Of a stretch of 64,000 nt of DNA, positions 1 to 9,204 are shown piece by piece; positions within the stretch are counted from its first letter, which is position 1, and each line of letters opens with the position of its first letter. The position numbers and the translations under genes are program-made. Below the pieces are notes generated by a model. That model was not told the origin of the DNA and did no database searches. It saw only the letters and a list, made by a program, of their open reading frames with translations. This DNA is from CAXQZM01 sp965229645 (lineage in GTDB: Bacteria > Pseudomonadota > Alphaproteobacteria > UBA7985): the NCBI GenBank assembly GCA_965229645.1, contig OZ245893.1, positions 1,054,001 through 1,118,000 on the forward strand, read 5' to 3'.

Positions 1-159
1 GATCTGGGCAGCGCACGCACCATCGCCGACCGCGTCGCCCTGCTGCACGCTGGGCGCGTGGTTTGGACGGGAACGCCCCAGGCCCTGGATACGGACGACA
101 ATCCCTACGTGCGTCAATTCGTCGACGCCGCGCCAACGGGCCCCTTGAGCCGTGGCTAA
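1..159 (+). CDS. ABC transporter ATP-binding protein, C-terminal end (MlaF-like), partial
   Basis: Reading from base 1 gives the tail of an ABC ATPase: a short run after the Walker B region (DLGSARTIADRVALLHAGRV), then an NPYVRQF motif near the stop TAA at 157-159. In MlaF-type ATPases of the phospholipid-transport (Mla) system the end reads similarly, with 'ADRIAMLHQGRIVWDGTP' followed by 'NPxVRQF', so MlaF is the best guess. The 5' part with Walker A and signature motifs lies outside the window, so the family assignment rests on 52 residues. The downstream radA start overlaps this stop by 8 bases. Confidence 0.6.
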   Translation, partial: DLGSARTIADRVALLHAGRVVWTGTPQALDTDDNPYVRQFVDAAPTGPLSRG

Positions 160-1528
160 GAGCGCTACCCACTATGTCTGTCAATCGTGCGGCAGCGTCG
201 CCGCGCGCTGGTCGGGGCGCTGCGAAAGCTGCGGGACTTGGAATTCCCTCGCCGAAGAAACCGCCCCAACCAGCGCCCCAGGGGGCCTGAAGGGCAAGGC
301 GCGCGGCAAGGCCCTCGCGCTGACGCAGCTGTTCGCTGACCTGAAGCCGATTGCGCGCCGCGCCACGGGCGACGACGAGCTCGACCGCGTAACGGGCGGC
401 GGGCTAGTGCCCGGATCGGCGATTTTGATCGGCGGCGACCCTGGCATCGGCAAATCGACCTTGCTGCTGCAAACCCTCGCCAACTTGGCGCGCGCGGGCC
501 GCCGCGTCGCCTATATCAGCGGTGAGGAATCGGTGGCCCAGGTCCAACTGCGCGCCGCGCGCATGGGCCATTCCACAGCTCCCGTCGATCTGGCCGCCGC
601 CACCTCGGTGCGCCATATCTTAGCAACCTTTGACACGGCCGATGCGCCCGACGTGCTGGTCATCGACTCGATCCAGACCCTCTATCTCGACAATTTGGAC
701 AGCCCGCCAGGCACGGTCGGGCAAGTTCGCGGTGCTAGCCAGGAATTGATTCGCCTCGCCAAGCGCCGCGGGCTCGTCCTGCTGCTGGTCGGGCATGTGA
801 CCAAGGACGGCAGCATCGCTGGGCCCAAGGTTGTCGAACATATGGTGGACGCGGTTTTGCATTTTGAGGGCGACCGAAACCATCAGTACCGCCTGCTTCG
901 GGCGCGCAAGAATCGCTTTGGTCCTGCCGATGAAATCGGCGTCTATGAGATGGTGCAGGCGGGCCTCAACCCAGTGAGCAACCCCAGCGCCCTGTTCCTG
1001 TCGGATCGGGACGCATCGGTCCCTGGCACCGCAACGTTTGCGGGCATGGAGGGCACCCGCCCCCTCCTCGTCGAGTTGCAGGCCCTGGTGTCGCCGACGC
1101 CGCTCGCCACGCCGCGCCGGTCCGTTGTCGGTTGGGATTCGCAGCGGCTGGCCATGATCCTGGCCGTGCTCGATGCCCGCTGTGGTCTGCAAATCGGCGG
1201 CAAAGACGTCTACCTGAACGTCGTCGGGGGCTTGCGCATCAGCGAGCCCGCCGCCGACCTAGCCGTCGCCGCCGCCATCCTGTCCTCCCTCTCGGGCACC
1301 CCCGTCCCCGACAAGCAGGTTCTCTTCGGCGAAATTGGCCTGAGCGGCGAAGTTCGCTCCGTCGCTAGCGCCCCCGCCCGGCTGCGCGAGGCGGCCAAAC
1401 TTGGGTTTGACAGCGCCCTCAGCGGCCCCCTCTCGGGCGACGTGGAAGGCCAAGAGAGCCTTCGACACACATCCCTAAGCCACATTCAAGACCTGCTGAT
1501 CCCGTTTGCGCTCACTTCGGAAAACTAA
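152..1528 (+). CDS. radA: DNA repair protein RadA/Sms
   Basis: RadA is a hexameric DnaB-like ATPase that helps branch migration of RecA recombination intermediates. The 458-residue product has the expected order: an N-terminal C4 zinc finger (C10, C13, C24, C27), a RecA-like core with Walker A GGDPGIGKST near residue 95, the family-specific KNRFG motif near residue 252, and a C-terminal Lon-protease-like domain (GGLRISEPAADLAVAAAILS). The start is GTG at 152, chosen because the zinc finger follows directly and the length fits the family. It overlaps the preceding ABC ATPase stop, suggesting co-transcription. Confidence 0.96.
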   Translation: MAKSATHYVCQSCGSVAARWSGRCESCGTWNSLAEETAPTSAPGGLKGKARGKALALTQLFADLKPIARRATGDDELDRVTGGGLVPGSAILIGGDPGIGKSTLLLQTLANLARAGRRVAYISGEESVAQVQLRAARMGHSTAPVDLAAATSVRHILATFDTADAPDVLVIDSIQTLYLDNLDSPPGTVGQVRGASQELIRLAKRRGLVLLLVGHVTKDGSIAGPKVVEHMVDAVLHFEGDRNHQYRLLRARKNRFGPADEIGVYEMVQAGLNPVSNPSALFLSDRDASVPGTATFAGMEGTRPLLVELQALVSPTPLATPRRSVVGWDSQRLAMILAVLDARCGLQIGGKDVYLNVVGGLRISEPAADLAVAAAILSSLSGTPVPDKQVLFGEIGLSGEVRSVASAPARLREAAKLGFDSALSGPLSGDVEGQESLRHTSLSHIQDLLIPFALTSEN

Positions 1529-1890
1529 AAACGCCCCGCGGCGGCGTTGATTGCGCGACGAAGCCCCGCCAAATCGTCGGCGCGCGCCAGGCGACGCGGG
1601 CTCGCGTAGAGGACATACTCCTGGCCCTTCCCGCCAGGCCGCAGGCGTTTTGCAACGGTGAGCACAGGGGCCTCGTGGGCATGGCGAAAGACCGAGAACA
1701 GCGCCTGACCCGGTAAGAAATCCACCGCGTAGTCGCGCCAAATCCCGCGGGCGACCTGCGTCGAATAGAGGGCCAAAAGACTGGAAAATTCCTGCCGCTC
1801 AAAAAACAGCACCCGAGCATGCCGTCGCCCCACCTTGGGCGTCGGCGGCACGGGCCTCGCGGGATGTGCAAACGGAATGATCGTCCCCAT
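1525..1890 (-). CDS. DUF2794 family protein
   Basis: A small cytoplasmic protein of about 121 residues beginning MGTIIPFAH at ATG 1890. The core 'ARVLFFERQEFSSLLALYSTQVARGIWRDYAVDF' followed by 'ALFSVFRHAHEAPVLTVAKRL' matches the alphaproteobacterial DUF2794 family, whose function is unknown. A GTG 39 bases upstream would add 13 residues that do not look like the family. The gene is convergent with radA and its 3' end overlaps radA's by 4 bases. Confidence 0.75.
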   Translation of the reverse strand: MGTIIPFAHPARPVPPTPKVGRRHARVLFFERQEFSSLLALYSTQVARGIWRDYAVDFLPGQALFSVFRHAHEAPVLTVAKRLRPGGKGQEYVLYASPRRLARADDLAGLRRAINAAAGRF

Positions 1891-1949
1891 AGAATCTGCT
1901 CTTAACGGATTCTCGCCAGATTCGAACACCCCATGCAGGGAAGGTTCGC

Positions 1950-2042
1950 GCCTTTGGTACCATGCAGTCAGGCCCCCTTGGAATGATCACACTCTAAGGG
2001 GAGCGGCGACCCAGAATGACTCTTATGTTCGCTGGTATCAGA
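1950..2042. repeat. Dispersed repeat fragment in radA-hydrolase intergenic region
   Basis: The 210 bases between the DUF2794 gene and the hydrolase carry no gene. Bases 2007-2040 read 'gacccagaatgactctt' followed by 'tgttcgctggtatca'. The first part recurs at 19617-19645. The 'cgctggtat' end recurs at the inverted ends of the repeats near 17774-17815 and 47142-47181. This looks like a partial copy of a dispersed palindromic repeat family. Confidence 0.5.
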
Positions 2043-2104
2043 CCTTCGCGGCTTTGGTTTTATCGGGCTTCCAGCAGTGCCTTCATCCCTGACCGAGACA
2101 AGAT

Positions 2105-2134
2105 TTGGAGCCCCGTTCGACGCCAGGGCTCCAA
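2105..2134 (-). terminator. Hairpin terminator downstream of the hydrolase gene
   Basis: A perfect 9-bp inverted repeat (ttggagccc / gggctccaa) with a 12-nt loop lies 11 bases past the hydrolase stop codon on the minus strand. It is followed by a weak U-containing stretch (atcttgtct). This placement fits a Rho-independent terminator for the hydrolase transcript. Confidence 0.5.
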
Positions 2135-2144
2135 TTCATTCTGC

Positions 2145-2990
2145 TTATTGTTTGCCCACCCAGTCGCGTATGGCGGCGGTATAGCCTTCTGGGTCTTGGA
2201 ACATGGCGAAATGGCTAGTGTCTTCCAACACCAGGTACTCGGCCTCTGGGATGTTGGCGGCGATGGCTTGCGAGTGCTCGGCCAAGATGGCCTCGTCGTG
2301 TTCGCTTTGCACGACCAAGGTCGGGACGCTTATGGTTTTGACAAGCTCCAAACCGTCGGGCTTGTCGGAAAACCACATCTGGGCCACCGCGCCGAGGAAG
2401 TCCTCAAACCCGTCAGGTGTCGGAGACATGAGGGCATACTCCGCGCCCATCATGCCGACATAGCCGCCAAATACCGCGTTGTCGTTCACCGCAGGGTCCA
2501 CACCAGCCAGGGTTACGTTTCCAGCATGCCCGAAATGGCTGGCCAGCCGCGTCGGCGCGGTTTTGGACAGTTCGTACCCGATGTTTGCGCCGTCTGACCA
2601 ACCGACCAGATGAACCTGGTCCACCTCCAGCATATCGAGCAAAGCCAGGTAGTCTTGCGCGAGGAGTGCGATGCTATAGTCGCTGCCATCGTTGGTCGAC
2701 CTGCCATGACCCCGCGTATCGGCCACGATCACGCGATGGTCTTGAGATAGGTCCGCCACCTGGCTGGACCAAATGTCCGCGTGCGCCAAGCCGCCATGGA
2801 TCATAAGAATAGGCGTGCCGTCGCCATCGCCGAAGCTGGCATAGAACATCGAAATGCCGTTGACATCCACCGACCCGCTTTGCGTCGCCTCGGGCATAGC
2901 AGGCGGATTGGGTATACTCATCCATTGCTCTTCAGCGGCAACGCTGCTGGCCGCAAGAAGTGCACATGCGGTAATTGCTGATTTCAGCAT
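2145..2990 (-). CDS. Secreted alpha/beta hydrolase
   Basis: A 281-residue alpha/beta-hydrolase-fold protein with an N-terminal signal peptide (MLKSAITACALLAASSVAAEE, likely cleaved after AAA/VAA), so it probably acts in the periplasm. Visible motifs are the oxyanion-hole HGGLAH, the nucleophile elbow GWSDG, a late acid (SEHDE) and the catalytic histidine in DTSHF. The substrate cannot be inferred. The ATG at 2990 has a GGAG Shine-Dalgarno sequence 5 bases upstream. It is divergent from the AraC regulator gene, which could control it. Confidence 0.85.
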   Translation of the reverse strand: MLKSAITACALLAASSVAAEEQWMSIPNPPAMPEATQSGSVDVNGISMFYASFGDGDGTPILMIHGGLAHADIWSSQVADLSQDHRVIVADTRGHGRSTNDGSDYSIALLAQDYLALLDMLEVDQVHLVGWSDGANIGYELSKTAPTRLASHFGHAGNVTLAGVDPAVNDNAVFGGYVGMMGAEYALMSPTPDGFEDFLGAVAQMWFSDKPDGLELVKTISVPTLVVQSEHDEAILAEHSQAIAANIPEAEYLVLEDTSHFAMFQDPEGYTAAIRDWVGKQ

Positions 2991-3118
2991 TTGGGACTCC
3001 CTATTCAGTGTTTTTGGATCACGCGGCTCGTTACCAAGCCGTCTTCCTGTTCTATTGATCGGGGAAAAACTGGGTTATAAGGTATGCGCATGGAGTTTGA
3101 ACGCAGCGTTCGTCGGAA

Positions 3119-4153
3119 ATGAGTGTCTTATCAAACGCTTGCATGCCCGACTATCTGTTGCGCGCACAACCAGGCCTGATCACGGATGCGCAGTATTTCG
3201 ATTTCGATGAACAAGCCGAGCGCCTGATCGGTTTTGATCAAACTTACATCCAGCTAAGCCCTGGCCCGTTTCAAGGTCGATTCCTGTCGGCGGAATTTGG
3301 CCAAGACATGGCTGTCCACATTGAGCATTGCAATCGAGCCCTTGAGCAGTCGGTGGCGGCACCCAAGTCCGTCATCACGCTTGGCGTCGTTGTTAGTCAG
3401 GTTAGGCCATTCCTGGTGAACGGGTCCGAATTGACACGCGATGACGTTTTCATCTGTGCGTCGGGACAAGACCTGTTCTTTCGCAGCCCTGAACACGGGG
3501 CGATTCTGGCGATTGTCATCGCGAAGGACAAACTCAGCGCACAAACTGGCCTGTCCGAGCGGGCACTCGAATGGCTCCAGGCCGACGCGTTTCAAACCCG
3601 CATCCTCCGTGCGCCCCAACTCGCGCGCCGTGTCCGCGAAGACACGGTACAGGCGCTCCAAAGCGCATGCTTCGAGGGACAATCTAAGGCCCGCGTCGCT
3701 GCCATCGGCGAGGCTTTGCTCACGGGAGTGGCATCGAAACTCTCCCTAGAGATCGCAGGCTTGCCAAAGCCGCAGGAGGCAGCCCGCAACCCCGCGTTCG
3801 ACCGGTTTTACAATTGCAGACGCATCCTGCACGACAGGTGGCAAGATATTCATTCGATGAACGACCTTCTGACTCGGACACGCGGTGGGCGGCGCGCCCT
3901 GCAATTGGCCTTTGCGACCCATGTGGACCTAGGCCCCCTCACCTACCACCGTATTTTGCGCCTTCATTTGGCCAAGCAAGCGCTGCAAGACCCCGATCAG
4001 TTTTCCGCATCCATAGGGGACATTGCGGCCCGTTTTGAGTTTTGGAACTGGAGCCTGTTCACAAGCCAGTACAAGACACATTTTGGCGAATTGCCCTCGC
4101 AAACACGGGCAGCAGCAGGGTTTGAAGCCGAGTTTTCGTATCGTTGGTCGTAA
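3119..4153 (+). CDS. AraC-family transcriptional regulator
   Basis: A 344-residue protein with a roughly 200-residue N-terminal sensing region and a C-terminal AraC helix-turn-helix domain. The second HTH reads 'LTYHRILRLHLAKQALQDPDQFSASIGDIAARFEFWNWSLFTSQYKTHFGELPSQT', with the typical 'IGDIAxxFGFxxxSxFxxxYKxxFGxxPS' pattern. ATG 3119 is used; an in-frame ATG at 3143 is possible. It lies between a secreted hydrolase gene and the tricarboxylate-transporter operon, so it is a candidate regulator of either; the inducer is unknown. Confidence 0.85.
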   Translation: MSVLSNACMPDYLLRAQPGLITDAQYFDFDEQAERLIGFDQTYIQLSPGPFQGRFLSAEFGQDMAVHIEHCNRALEQSVAAPKSVITLGVVVSQVRPFLVNGSELTRDDVFICASGQDLFFRSPEHGAILAIVIAKDKLSAQTGLSERALEWLQADAFQTRILRAPQLARRVREDTVQALQSACFEGQSKARVAAIGEALLTGVASKLSLEIAGLPKPQEAARNPAFDRFYNCRRILHDRWQDIHSMNDLLTRTRGGRRALQLAFATHVDLGPLTYHRILRLHLAKQALQDPDQFSASIGDIAARFEFWNWSLFTSQYKTHFGELPSQTRAAAGFEAEFSYRWS

Positions 4154-4287
4154 AGCCATTCGCGTTCGAGAGGCGGCTAACCAACCCTGTGCCCGCATCA
4201 ATGCAACAAATCTGTAGCAATCCCAATCAGCCGTTCTTATAGGGCTGGCTTGGACTTCTTAACACCCCTTAAACCTTGGAGGAAACT

Positions 4288-5316
4288 ATGAAGAGAATTT
4301 TGCTGGGCGCTACGGCGGCGCTGGCGCTTGGGGCTTCGGCGCAGGCGGAGATTTGCGATGGCGCGGACGTGACCTGGATCATTCCGTTCTCGGAAACTGG
4401 CGGGTCGGCCAAGTGGGCCTTGTTTTGGGCGCCTTTGCTGTCGGAGCAGTTGGGTAACAAGGTCAATGTCGAGTTCATGTCGGGCGCAGGATCGACCAAG
4501 GGCGCGAACTACTTCCAAAACGAAGTCACCTGGGATGATTGTACCCTATTCGGATCCTCGGGGTCGACGCAGTTCCCCTATCTGCTCGGCAACGCGCGCG
4601 TCGATTATGAGTACCGCGACTGGCAAGTCGTGTTGGCAACGCCAACGGGCGGGGTGGCCTATACGACCCCCGACTTGATGGACAGCGTTGGCAGCGAGGC
4701 CTTGTCCTACGCGTCCCAAGGCGCGACGTCTTTGGATTTGGTGCCGCTGCTGGCCTTTGAACTGCTAGGCTACGACGTCTCCCCGATCTTTGGGTACGGC
4801 GGGCGCGGCGACGGCCGGGCTGCTTTCTTTGCTGGCGAGACCAATATCGACTATCAAACCACTTCCTCCTACCTCTCCAAGATCGACCCCGAGGTTGAGG
4901 CAGGCAACGCCACCCCGCTGTTCTCCTGGGGCGCTGTTGACGGCGATGGTCAGATCGTGCGCGACCCAACCTTCCCTGATCTGCCGCACTTCTCCGAAGT
5001 TTTGGCGGATGCCAACCCCGATGCCCTGGATACGGCGGGCTATGCGGCGTGGAAAGCCTTCTTCACCGCGGGCTTTGCCTCGCAGAAAATGGTATTTTTG
5101 CCCGAAGATGCCCCCGCTGACGCGGTAGCTGCCGTGGCAGCGGCGTTCCAGGCCGCCACGGAAGTTGACGGCTTCGCCGAAGCCTCGGCCAGCCGCTTGG
5201 GCGTCTATCCCCAAGGCATAGGCGAGGGTGCGCAGGTCTTGCTTGAAAAAGCGCTGGAGGTCGATGCGGCCTCGCTAGACTGGGTCAAGGACTGGCTTGC
5301 AGGCCTGGAAGGCTAA
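4288..5316 (+). CDS. Tripartite tricarboxylate transporter substrate-binding protein (TctC-like)
   Basis: A periplasmic solute-binding protein of 342 residues with a signal peptide (MKRILLGATAALALGASAQA). The start of the mature protein ('VTWIIPFSETGGSAKWALFWAPLLSEQLG') corresponds to the Bug/TctC pattern 'IxxIVPFxxGGxxDxxAR'. The 'SGAGSTKGANYF' loop corresponds to the ligand-binding G-x-x-G-x-x-G segment. It should deliver a carboxylate to the TctAB permease encoded next. ATG 4288 has a strong GGAGGA site 4 bases upstream. A hairpin separates it from tctAB, as is usual where the binding protein must be made in excess. Confidence 0.85.
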   Translation: MKRILLGATAALALGASAQAEICDGADVTWIIPFSETGGSAKWALFWAPLLSEQLGNKVNVEFMSGAGSTKGANYFQNEVTWDDCTLFGSSGSTQFPYLLGNARVDYEYRDWQVVLATPTGGVAYTTPDLMDSVGSEALSYASQGATSLDLVPLLAFELLGYDVSPIFGYGGRGDGRAAFFAGETNIDYQTTSSYLSKIDPEVEAGNATPLFSWGAVDGDGQIVRDPTFPDLPHFSEVLADANPDALDTAGYAAWKAFFTAGFASQKMVFLPEDAPADAVAAVAAAFQAATEVDGFAEASASRLGVYPQGIGEGAQVLLEKALEVDAASLDWVKDWLAGLEG

Positions 5317-5336
5317 GTCCAATTTGGTTTAATTTG

Positions 5337-5359
5337 GAGGGGGGCTACGCGCCCCCCTC
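5337..5359 (+). terminator. Intercistronic hairpin, attenuator between tctC and tctAB
   Basis: A GC-rich inverted repeat (gaggggggc / gcccccctc, 9 bp, loop 5 nt) is followed by tctttgtttt. It sits between the binding-protein stop and the permease start and fits a partial terminator that lowers downstream expression. Confidence 0.6.
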
Positions 5360-5389
5360 TTTGTTTTGGGGGACGCGAGGACCTTTGGC

Positions 5390-7699
5390 ATGGATATTCT
5401 AACGAGCCTGGGCGATGCCCTTTGGCTGATTCTCACCACCGAATTGATTTTATTTGTCCTAGCAGGGGTGGTGCTGGGCATTGCCTTGGGAATTTTGCCC
5501 GGCCTGGGCGGCATTGCGGGCATGTCGATTTTGATCGCCGTTCTCTCCGCCTATCAAGACGCGCCCATGCACGGCATCGCCATGGCCATTGGCATGATCG
5601 CAGTTATCCCGACCTCCGACACCTTTGCTTCGGTGTTGCTCGGCATTCCAGGATCGAGTTCCAGCCAAGCGACGGTGCTGGACGGCTTTCCCCTTGCCAA
5701 GCAAGGCAAGGCGGCCCAGGCCCTGTCCTCGGCTTTCATCTCCTCCCTATTTGGCGGTATCTTGGGCGTGGTGGTGCTGACGGTGATTTTGGCCTCTGCC
5801 TCGGGCGTCATCAAGTTGGTTGGCTCGACCGCACAATTCATGCTCGCCCTCTTCGGCATTGCGCTTGTGGGAATTCTCTCGGGCCGGTCTTTGCTGAAAG
5901 GATTTCTGGGCGCGGGCTTGGGCCTGTTCGTCGGCCTGATCGGCATCGGCGAGCTGTCGACCGTCCCCCGTTTTTTCGGCGACGGGTCGGTCTGGCTCGC
6001 TCAGATTTCAGACTGGTTTGCCGAGGTTCTGCCCCAGTCCGAAAAGTTCCTGCGTACCGAGGACGGCGAATTTTTGCGCGACGAGGCGGGCAAGCGCGTG
6101 CGCGGCCCCACGGGCTGGATCGAGGAGCTGCAAGATTATTTCGCCGACGGCCTCAAAATCGCCTTGGTCGGCTTGGCGCTGTTCGCCCTGCCCGAAATCA
6201 CCGACCTGCTGCGGCAAAACCGCGCCATTGCGGGGGACGCCAAGCTGGGGCTCGGCTGGCGTCAGGGCTTCCTTGATTGGTGGAACAACAAGTTTTTGGC
6301 GCTATGGAACGCCTTTATCGGCGTCCTTGTCGGGGTCGTGCCTGGGCTCGGCGGGTCGGTCGTCGATTGGATCGCTTATGGGCAGACCAAAGCCATCGTG
6401 GCGGCGCGCGGCGGCGATACGCGCCAGTTCGGCAAGGGCGATATTCGCGGGGTCATTGGCCCAGAAAGTGCCAACAATGCCAAAGAAGGCGGCGGCTTGG
6501 TGCCGACGTTGCTGCTCGGCCTGCCAGGCTCGGGCTCCATGGCGATTTTCTTGGGCATCCTCGGGCTCTTTGGGTTGGAAACGGGCGCCGATATGTTCAA
6601 CACGACCGCCATCGCGGGGGAGAACTTTGTCATCGCGGGCAGCAACATTCTGATCACGGGCCTGGTCGTTACCTTCTTCATCGCCTGGACGCTGATGCTC
6701 GGCAACCTCATGGGCGCGGGGCTGTGCTTTGGCTTATCGGCGCCGATCTCGCGCCTGACCAAAATTCCCTTTCCCATGCTAGCGCCGTTTTTGCTGGTCG
6801 TCATTTACTTCGCCGTCTTCAAAACTGGCCCGAACCAGTTTTACGCCTTCGCCGCCCTGCTCCTGCTCGCGGTCCTGGGCCTCATGATGAAACGCTTCGA
6901 TTGGTCGCGACCCGCGTTTTTGATTGGCTTTGTGCTGGCAGGGCCCATGGAAACCAAGTTCAACACCGCCGCCCAAGTCATCAACCGATCCTTGCAGCGC
7001 ACGGGCACCATTGAGGCGCGCGATTGGGTGCCCATAGGGCTGATCGGCTTGCTGATCGTCCTGATCGTCGCCGCGGGGATTCTGGTCGCGGTCCGCGAAG
7101 CCCGCGAGGCGCGGGCCGAAGGGCTCAAGTCCTTGAGTTGGCGAGAAAAAGCGCCCCCCATCGCGTTTTTGGCCTTTGTAACCTTGGTCTTTGCCTACAT
7201 GGTCTTGGCGCCGCTGGGCTGGGACAAGCGGATTTACTACTTTGGGTCCAACATCAACGACGCACAACTGCCGCACTTTTTGGGACTGATCTTCTTCCCC
7301 CTATCGCTGCTGGCGTTGATCCGTGCCCTGGTGTGGCGCGGGGAGCGGGAGTTGTTGCGCGATGAAGAACGCTCTATCCTGCCCAGTCGGGTCATGCAAC
7401 GTGGCCTGACCACCGCCTTTTTGTGGATTGCTGGCTACGCTGGCCTTATTGCGTTGCTGGGCCATTACCTTGGCTCCCTCGCCTTCACCGCGCTGCTGCT
7501 GGGCCGCCTCAGTACCGCGCCAGCCTGGCTCAAGATCCTTCTGGTCGCAGGCTGCATGGCTTTGCTGACCTTGTTGGCCGATCTGACCAATCCGCGCCTG
7601 ACGCTCGGGGCCGTCGGGCGGCTGGTCCCCGATGCGCCGTGGAGCGAACCCGTCCGCGACTATTTGCAAAAACCCCAATTCCTGGGCTTGCCAAGATGA
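5390..7699 (+). CDS. Fused TctA-TctB permease of a tripartite tricarboxylate transporter
   Basis: A 769-residue polytopic inner-membrane protein. Residues about 1-570 are TctA-like, with the two internally repeated PGLGG motifs (ALGILPGLGGIAG and VGVVPGLGGSVVDW) and the hallmark GIPGSSSSQ and LLLGLPGSGSMAI segments. The last 190 residues form a separate four-helix region resembling the small TctB subunit, so TctA and TctB appear fused. A charged insert (about residues 210-250, EKFLRTEDGEFLRDEAGKRVR) interrupts the TctA part. The start ATG 5390 is preferred over an upstream TTG. The stop overlaps the prpF-like start (ATGA), so the two are coupled. Confidence 0.85.
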   Translation: MDILTSLGDALWLILTTELILFVLAGVVLGIALGILPGLGGIAGMSILIAVLSAYQDAPMHGIAMAIGMIAVIPTSDTFASVLLGIPGSSSSQATVLDGFPLAKQGKAAQALSSAFISSLFGGILGVVVLTVILASASGVIKLVGSTAQFMLALFGIALVGILSGRSLLKGFLGAGLGLFVGLIGIGELSTVPRFFGDGSVWLAQISDWFAEVLPQSEKFLRTEDGEFLRDEAGKRVRGPTGWIEELQDYFADGLKIALVGLALFALPEITDLLRQNRAIAGDAKLGLGWRQGFLDWWNNKFLALWNAFIGVLVGVVPGLGGSVVDWIAYGQTKAIVAARGGDTRQFGKGDIRGVIGPESANNAKEGGGLVPTLLLGLPGSGSMAIFLGILGLFGLETGADMFNTTAIAGENFVIAGSNILITGLVVTFFIAWTLMLGNLMGAGLCFGLSAPISRLTKIPFPMLAPFLLVVIYFAVFKTGPNQFYAFAALLLLAVLGLMMKRFDWSRPAFLIGFVLAGPMETKFNTAAQVINRSLQRTGTIEARDWVPIGLIGLLIVLIVAAGILVAVREAREARAEGLKSLSWREKAPPIAFLAFVTLVFAYMVLAPLGWDKRIYYFGSNINDAQLPHFLGLIFFPLSLLALIRALVWRGERELLRDEERSILPSRVMQRGLTTAFLWIAGYAGLIALLGHYLGSLAFTALLLGRLSTAPAWLKILLVAGCMALLTLLADLTNPRLTLGAVGRLVPDAPWSEPVRDYLQKPQFLGLPR

Positions 7700-8790
7700 C
7701 CGACCTGACCGCCATTCCTGCCCTCTTTATGCGCGGGGGTACCTCCTCTGGCCCCTATTGGAATGCGGGGGATCTGCCCGCTGACCCCGCCAAGCGCGAC
7801 GCGGTCCTGCTCGCCGCCCTGGGCACCACCGATGGCCTGAGCGCCGAAACCGACGCCAGCCAGCTGGGCGGCGTCGGCGGGGGCACGCCCGTCACCTCCA
7901 AAACCGCAATTCTGTCCAAATCACCCGCACCAGGCGTCCATATCGACTATCTGTTCGCGCAAGTCTCGCTCGACCGCCCCTTTGTCGATACCTCCCCATC
8001 CTGCGGCAATATCTTGAGCGCCGTCGGCCACGCGGCCCTGGAAATGGGCCTGGTGCCCGCCCAGGATGGGCAGACCGCGCTGACCATCCGCAACACCAAT
8101 ACGGGATCGATGATGGAGGCCGTGTTGGACACCCCTGGCGGGCGCTGGTCGTACCTGGGCGACACCCGCATCGACGGCGTCGCGGGCACCGCCGCGCCCG
8201 TACTCATGAACTTTCTCGACGTCATTGGATCGAAAACGGGGCAGCAATTTCCCACGGGCCAAAAGCAGGAACGGATCGACGACTTGACCGTCACTTGCAT
8301 GGACGTGGCGGTACCCATGGTCTGGTTTCGCGCCGCCGAACTTGGTCTCCAGGGCCATGAAACCCCCGCGCAACTGGCCGACCCCGCGCTGATGGCGCGC
8401 CTAGAGGCCTGCCGCTTGATCGCCTCGGAGCGCATGGGCTTGGGCGATGCCCGCAGCCGCGTTGTGCCCAAGATGGGCCTGGCGTCCCCGCCCCGCCACG
8501 GCGGCCACATCACCTCGCGCTATTTTGTGCCGCAAGAATGCCACCCGACCCACGCCGTTACTGGCTCGATCAACGTCGCCGTCGCCGCCACAACTCCAGG
8601 AACCGTGGTGGCCGAAGTCAGCACCGCCGCCCCGCATGCCAGCGGCGTTTTCACCCTGGAACACCCCCAGGGGTGCATCGATGTCACCTTGGCTTACGAA
8701 GGGACGCAGTTTCAAAAGGCAGGCCTGATTCGCACGGCGCGTAAGATCATGTCGGGTCACATCCATGTGCCCAGCGCCATTTTTGCATGA
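7696..8790 (+). CDS. PrpF-family isomerase (4-oxalomesaconate tautomerase / aconitate isomerase type)
   Basis: A 364-residue member of the PrpF fold, which shifts double bonds in unsaturated polycarboxylates without cofactors. The N-terminal signature 'IPALFMRGGTSSGPYW' and the internal 'VDTSPSCGNILSAVG' with its catalytic-type cysteine are typical, as is 'GLIRTARKIMSGHIHVP' at the C-terminus. Coupling to a tricarboxylate transporter by an ATGA overlap suggests it isomerises the imported substrate, for example an aconitate-like or oxalomesaconate-like acid. Whether the substrate is of the PrpF (2-methylaconitate) or GalD type cannot be read from sequence alone. Confidence 0.88.
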   Translation: MTDLTAIPALFMRGGTSSGPYWNAGDLPADPAKRDAVLLAALGTTDGLSAETDASQLGGVGGGTPVTSKTAILSKSPAPGVHIDYLFAQVSLDRPFVDTSPSCGNILSAVGHAALEMGLVPAQDGQTALTIRNTNTGSMMEAVLDTPGGRWSYLGDTRIDGVAGTAAPVLMNFLDVIGSKTGQQFPTGQKQERIDDLTVTCMDVAVPMVWFRAAELGLQGHETPAQLADPALMARLEACRLIASERMGLGDARSRVVPKMGLASPPRHGGHITSRYFVPQECHPTHAVTGSINVAVAATTPGTVVAEVSTAAPHASGVFTLEHPQGCIDVTLAYEGTQFQKAGLIRTARKIMSGHIHVPSAIFA

Positions 8791-8904
8791 ACGATGGCAA
8801 GGCCCCGCAGATAAAGTCGCGTCAAGAGCAGGAATCGTCATCTAGTTTGGAGACACATATGACTGTTTGACAAATGTCCGTACAAGTGATACCCTGACTA
8901 TGAA

Positions 8905-9204
8905 ATGAGCAGGTTGTTTCACTTCGACTGGGATGAGGCAAATGTTGAACATACAGCAAAGCACGGAGTGAGCAGATCAGATATTGAATTTGTCCTTAAG
9001 AACGATCCTATCGTTCGACCAGATGTGTATCCGTCGATCCTTGAACAACGGTGGCGGGGTGTTGGGCGGGATAAGACTGGGCGTTACATCTTTGTCGCTT
9101 TTACGTTGCGAGAAGTTAACAAGGTGCTCCACATAAGGCCAATTTCAGCACGCTACATGCATAAGCGAGAGGTTCAAACTTATGAGCAAACAAAAAGAAC
9201 TTAA
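8905..9204 (+). CDS. BrnT-family toxin (type II toxin-antitoxin)
   Basis: A 99-residue protein with the BrnT pattern 'FDWDEANVEHTAKHGVSRSDIEFVL', then 'RWRGVGRDKTGRYIFVAFTLR', then 'IRPISARYMHKRE'. BrnT toxins are RelE-fold ribonucleases that block translation. The expected R/E/H and terminal 'ISAR' residues are present, so it looks intact. The gene is AT-richer than its neighbours and overlaps the antitoxin gene by 23 bases, with the toxin first as usual for brnTA. Confidence 0.85.
   Translation: MSRLFHFDWDEANVEHTAKHGVSRSDIEFVLKNDPIVRPDVYPSILEQRWRGVGRDKTGRYIFVAFTLREVNKVLHIRPISARYMHKREVQTYEQTKRT

Noticed and set aside
7423..7695. Upstream extension of the prpF-like frame
   Set aside because: Overlaps the end of the TctAB gene; the conserved PrpF N-terminus begins at ATG 7696.
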